Below, in pieces: positions 8,574-10,026 of a DNA stretch of 10,026 bases (positions within the stretch are counted from its first letter, which is position 1; each line of letters begins with the position of its first letter). The position numbers were made by a program, and so were the translations under genes. This stretch comes from Tateyamaria sp. (GTDB taxonomy: Bacteria > Pseudomonadota > Alphaproteobacteria > Rhodobacterales > Rhodobacteraceae). The stretch spans positions 1-10,026 of the forward strand of contig JABITU010000295.1 in NCBI GenBank assembly GCA_018668195.1, in the 5' to 3' direction. Under the pieces are notes generated by a model. The model worked only from the letters and a program-made list of their open reading frames with translations. It had not been told where the DNA came from and did not search any database.

Positions 8574-9258
8574 TGGCATTGGCAATCGTTTTTTCTGCAA
8601 TATTGATGCCTTCAGGATGGCCGACGTCACACCATTGCCCCGGATACTCAAGGCCGAACAAACGGTTTGCTGCGGCCATCTTGTTCCAGACAACATTTAG
8701 TGAAAAACAGGCTTGTCTTACATCGTGTAACAGGTTGGTCTTTATGATTTGGACGCCACCATAGATCAGATCTCCGCCGCGCAGCAGTTGGCCATCTTGT
8801 GCCAGGTGGAAGTCCCCGTTTCCCATATGCCCGTGCGCGCTGCTTCGTGGAATACTTACCAACAACGCATCCATTTTATCTGGATTCCAATTATTTATTA
8901 GTAAGTCGATTGGGTTTTCCCCTATCCAGATAGCATCGGTATTCATCGTTATCACTGGGCTATGATCAAGAATGCCAAGTGCGTTTTTTAGTCCCCCACC
9001 GGTGTCAAGAATTTCGGGCGCTTCGATAATCGTGTCAACGGGACTATGTCTCAGATGCTGGGCCAGCATGTCGGATTTGTAATGCAAGTTGGCCACCATG
9101 GTCTGGCTGCCAGCCAAGATTGCTAGGTCAAGCGCATGGTCAATCAAGGCGCGGCCAGCGACAGGAATAAGTGGTTTGGGCCGGTTGAGGGTCATTGCTC
9201 CCATGCGCGTTCCGAACCCGGCCGCGAAAAGCATTACGGGATAGGGATTGTGGCGCAT
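8566..9258 (-). CDS. murU: MurU-like N-acetylmuramate-1-phosphate uridylyltransferase
   Basis: A 230-residue sugar-1-phosphate nucleotidyltransferase. The N-terminal signature is complete: LFAAGFGTRM (10-19) with PKPLIPV (27-33), the nucleotide-binding and catalytic segment. TGGGLKNAL (86-94) and NTDAIW (106-111, metal-binding Asp108) follow, and GGVQI and WCDVGHPEG lie near the end. The length is typical of MurU, the short cytoplasmic enzyme that turns MurNAc-1-phosphate and UTP into UDP-MurNAc in cell-wall recycling. The kinase gene just upstream is the expected AmgK partner, which favours MurU over other sugar nucleotidyltransferases; without it, mannose- or glucose-1-phosphate would be alternatives. 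It overlaps the kinase gene by 25 bases. A second ATG at 9234, sharing bases with the kinase stop (TAATG), would shorten the protein by eight residues; the longer form leaves a more usual lead before the first strand. Confidence 0.88.
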   Translation of the reverse strand: MRHNPYPVMLFAAGFGTRMGAMTLNRPKPLIPVAGRALIDHALDLAILAGSQTMVANLHYKSDMLAQHLRHSPVDTIIEAPEILDTGGGLKNALGILDHSPVITMNTDAIWIGENPIDLLINNWNPDKMDALLVSIPRSSAHGHMGNGDFHLAQDGQLLRGGDLIYGGVQIIKTNLLHDVRQACFSLNVVWNKMAAANRLFGLEYPGQWCDVGHPEGINIAEKTIANANV

Positions 9259-10026
9259 TGATCATTGATCTTTCGAAGAATTTCAGGCGATGGAAAGGGC
9301 ATACTTTTGGCAATTAGAGAAGCAATGTCTTGAAGATCTGGATGTTGTAGATTGGCTTGAATGTGCTTCCAGACTCGTGGAATCAGGTCGATGTATTGTG
9401 GCTTGCCATAGGCCAGTGAAAGGCGCGAAAAACCGCCCAGTATGCGCAGGTTGCGCTGCAAGCCGAGCAAAGCATAATCTGCTCTGAATTGCGTGTTTTC
9501 CACCCCGGACTTTTCAATATAATATGCCATCATGGAGCGTGCGATTTCAGGCGAAACAAAGCGCCGTGCATCTTGCAGGATCGACATAAGATCATAGGCT
9601 CTATGCCCGGCCATTGCGTCCTGATAATCCAGCAGGCCCACGCGGGCCACACCATGTCGCTTGGGCAACCAAATTAGGTTTTCTGCGTGGTAGTCTCGTT
9701 GGATAAGCACGTCGATGCGGTCGTCTAGCGGCGCTAGTGCGGCATGAAGTTCAGACTGAAAAGCGGACTTGGCTGTTTCGTCACAGTGCCCAAGAGCCCC
9801 CTTTTGGTACCAGTCAAATGAAAGAGAAGCCATTTGGGTCATGGCATAGCTATCGTATGGGACGACGTTTGACGGTGGGGCGTTGTGCAGGTGTAACAAT
9901 ACGTCGATCGCAGCCTTGTAAAGGAATTCTTCGAGCGTTGGATCGGCGGCCACGACGCGTGCAAACAGGTCATCACCAAGGTCTTCGAGCAACAAGAAGC
10001 CGTTGGCGGTATCTTTTTCAAGGATT
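9234..10026 (-). CDS. amgK: AmgK-like sugar kinase (APH family), N-terminus outside the window
   Basis: The frame is open from the right edge to the TAA at 9234-9236, so about 263 residues are visible and the real start lies beyond 10026. A TTG at 9995 could be taken for a start, but coding sequence (ILEKDTANGF) continues in frame upstream of it. LLLEDLGDDLF opens the hinge region. RDYHAENL, with catalytic Asp at 9693-9695, is the catalytic loop, and LLDYQDAMAGHRAYDL near 9590-9635 carries the metal-binding Asp. The usual His two positions before the catalytic Asp is Gln here (IQRDYH). AmgK phosphorylates the anomeric carbon of MurNAc (and GlcNAc), giving the substrate of MurU. The pairing with the murU-like gene, which it overlaps by 25 bases, is the main reason for the call; by motif alone it is an APH-family kinase. 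In many relatives tsaE lies just upstream, but that is not visible here. Confidence 0.85.
   Translation of the reverse strand, partial: ILEKDTANGFLLLEDLGDDLFARVVAADPTLEEFLYKAAIDVLLHLHNAPPSNVVPYDSYAMTQMASLSFDWYQKGALGHCDETAKSAFQSELHAALAPLDDRIDVLIQRDYHAENLIWLPKRHGVARVGLLDYQDAMAGHRAYDLMSILQDARRFVSPEIARSMMAYYIEKSGVENTQFRADYALLGLQRNLRILGGFSRLSLAYGKPQYIDLIPRVWKHIQANLQHPDLQDIASLIAKSMPFPSPEILRKINDQCATIPIP

Noticed and set aside
8574..8696. Extended addB N-terminus (41 extra residues before MFETSPHP)
   Set aside because: This stretch is the murU C-terminal coding region in another frame, and AddB similarity begins at MFETSPHP.
8161..8700. A 179-residue plus-strand open frame opposite the start of addB
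   Set aside because: Low-complexity Ser/Arg-rich translation typical of the reverse of a gene rich in Leu/Ala/Arg; no family resemblance.
9993..9995. TTG as the start of the AmgK-like gene
   Set aside because: The frame stays open to the window edge with protein-like sequence upstream, and the kinase N-lobe is missing if it starts here.
1..10026. CRISPR array, insertion sequence, tRNA, phage or defence island
   Set aside because: I saw no repeated spacer pattern, inverted repeats with a transposase, tRNA cloverleaf or defence-gene motifs; almost all bases are covered by housekeeping genes.

Overview
The window looks like a chromosomal housekeeping segment from an alphaproteobacterium, most likely of the Rhodobacteraceae/Roseobacter group. 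This is inferred from the alpha-type AddA and AddB proteins, the gene order (sugar kinase, nucleotidyltransferase, addB, addA, trxA), the HslV propeptide ending in Trp-His-Gly before the catalytic threonine, and a base composition of roughly 50-55% GC judged by eye. I see no mobile element, prophage, CRISPR array, rRNA or tRNA. Coding density is very high: the only gaps between genes are about 84, 53 and 40 bases.

Left part (1-789, minus strand): hslV, the peptidase of the HslVU (ClpYQ) protease, is preceded by a good heat-shock (RpoH/sigma-32 type) promoter. Its stop codon overlaps by four bases the start of a second gene that runs off the left edge. That gene encodes a protein with a helical N-terminal region followed by a membrane segment. 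HslU, the usual partner, is not in the window.

Middle (874-1854, plus strand): a single divergent gene encodes an APH/choline-kinase-fold phosphotransferase of unknown substrate. It ends at a hairpin with a T-rich tail, convergent with trxA.

Right part (1908-10026, minus strand): a tightly packed operon reads, in transcription order, amgK-like sugar kinase (start outside the window), murU-like nucleotidyltransferase, addB, addA and trxA. The first four genes overlap each other by 25, about 8 and 4 bases, so translational coupling is likely; trxA follows addA after 40 bases. The first two genes would turn recovered amino sugars (MurNAc) into the UDP-linked form for cell-wall recycling. AddA and AddB form the helicase-nuclease that processes double-strand DNA breaks for RecA. 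TrxA is a general disulfide reductase.

I found no obviously new defence or mobile system. The points most worth a second look are the membrane-protein gene coupled to hslV, the uncharacterised kinase divergent from a heat-shock promoter, the replaced P-loop and missing Fe-S cysteines of AddB, and the joining of cell-wall recycling to DNA break repair in one overlapping gene string.
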